Of a stretch of DNA of 5,776 nucleotides, positions 5,666 to 5,776 are shown piece after piece (the first letter of the stretch is position 1; each line of letters begins with the position of its first letter). The stretch covers positions 1-5,776 of the forward strand of contig DGAZ01000028.1 in assembly GCA_002384685.1 (NCBI GenBank), given 5' to 3'. Position numbers and translations under genes: made by a program. The notes below the pieces were generated by a model. It did no database searches, was not told the DNA's origin, and saw nothing but the letters and a program-made list of their open reading frames with translations. This DNA comes from Methylophilales bacterium UBA4017 (GTDB taxonomy: Bacteria > Pseudomonadota > Gammaproteobacteria > Burkholderiales > Methylophilaceae).

Positions 5666-5683
5666 CTTTATAGTTATATAAAG
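5666..5683. repeat. AT-rich perfect inverted repeat
   Basis: CTTTATA and TATAAAG form a 7-bp stem with a GTTA loop, just beyond the stop of the - strand gene tail at the right edge. No T-tract follows on either strand. It may mark the 3' end of that gene's transcript. Confidence 0.3.
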
Positions 5684-5701
5684 ACTAAATAGGGGTTGCA
5701 C

Positions 5702-5776
5702 TTACCTCAAGTCGAGGTCTATTCCTTTTACCCGCTTTAAGAACTCCTTGCTGTATTTGATTTTTAGTTCTTTCTT
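5702..5776 (-). CDS. C-terminal end of an unidentified gene (partial)
   Basis: Reading in from the right edge, 24 codons end at a TAA (5704-5702). The residues are basic and amphipathic (KKELKIKYSKEFLKRVKGID, then LDLR). Too little is visible to name a family. The YSKEFLKRVK stretch recalls the start of RelE-like toxins, but here it would lie at a C-terminus or in a truncated copy. Another frame is also open over this span, so the reading is uncertain. A 5-bp inverted repeat (5704-5718) overlaps the stop. Confidence 0.35.
   Translation of the reverse strand, partial: KKELKIKYSKEFLKRVKGIDLDLR

Larger units (their letters stand above)
5284..5701. other. Intergenic region with regulatory signals and no confident gene
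   Basis: These 418 bases separate the sigma factor from a - strand gene tail at the window edge. I see two promoter candidates facing opposite ways, a Fur-like hexamer array, hairpins at 5593-5616 (GATATG/CATATC, followed by TTTT), 5621-5643 and 5666-5683, and a possible decayed frame at 5372-5562. No ORF here has both a good start with Shine-Dalgarno and a recognisable product. Confidence 0.7.

Noticed and set aside
5596..5673. A 25-codon hydrophobic + strand ORF beginning MTYLFHIFW
   Set aside because: It has no Shine-Dalgarno and runs over the hairpin at 5621-5643; hydrophobic short frames are common in T-rich DNA.

Overview
The window is AT-rich and carries short, densely packed genes. 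A ubiquinol-type alternative oxidase, an Old Yellow Enzyme, a 1-Cys peroxiredoxin, an ECF-like sigma factor and Sel1-repeat proteins all point to a respiring Gram-negative bacterium, probably a low-GC proteobacterium. The species cannot be named from this sequence.

Left half, + strand (1-2545): a two-gene redox block. The first gene runs in from outside the window. It is one uninterrupted reading frame joining an alternative oxidase (AOX, diiron quinol:O2 oxidoreductase) to a complete Old Yellow Enzyme (OYE, FMN ene-reductase). Its last codons overlap the start of a Prx6-type 1-Cys peroxiredoxin that carries an apparent signal peptide. Together they suggest handling of excess reductant, electrophiles and peroxides.

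Middle and right, - strand (5283 down to 2548): a regulatory cassette. It begins with an ECF-like sigma factor. Three bases later comes a single-pass membrane protein with a cytoplasmic head and one periplasmic Sel1 repeat, a plausible anti-sigma factor. An intrinsic terminator follows, then an exported protein made of about nine Sel1 repeats, and then a 43-residue single-pass membrane protein that is easily missed. The two blocks converge with only 2 bp between stop codons.

The main observation concerns promoters. TGAC-N16/17-CGTCA occurs just upstream of the sigma factor and just upstream of the Sel1 protein, each pointing at its gene, with the longer shared context TCCTGAC...CGTCA. A third copy lies on the + strand at 5424-5449 and fires into a stretch without a clear gene. 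These look like target promoters of the sigma factor encoded here. The copy before the Sel1 gene is folded into the intrinsic terminator that ends the sigma/anti-sigma transcript: its -10 element is in the terminator loop. Read-through RNA would therefore form the hairpin, while RNA started at this promoter would lack the 5' arm and escape it.

Right end (5284-5776): about 420 bp without a confident gene. It holds two of the promoter candidates, a Fur-box-like GATAAT hexamer array, several hairpins and a possible decayed reading frame. A - strand gene tail (24 codons) enters at the window edge.
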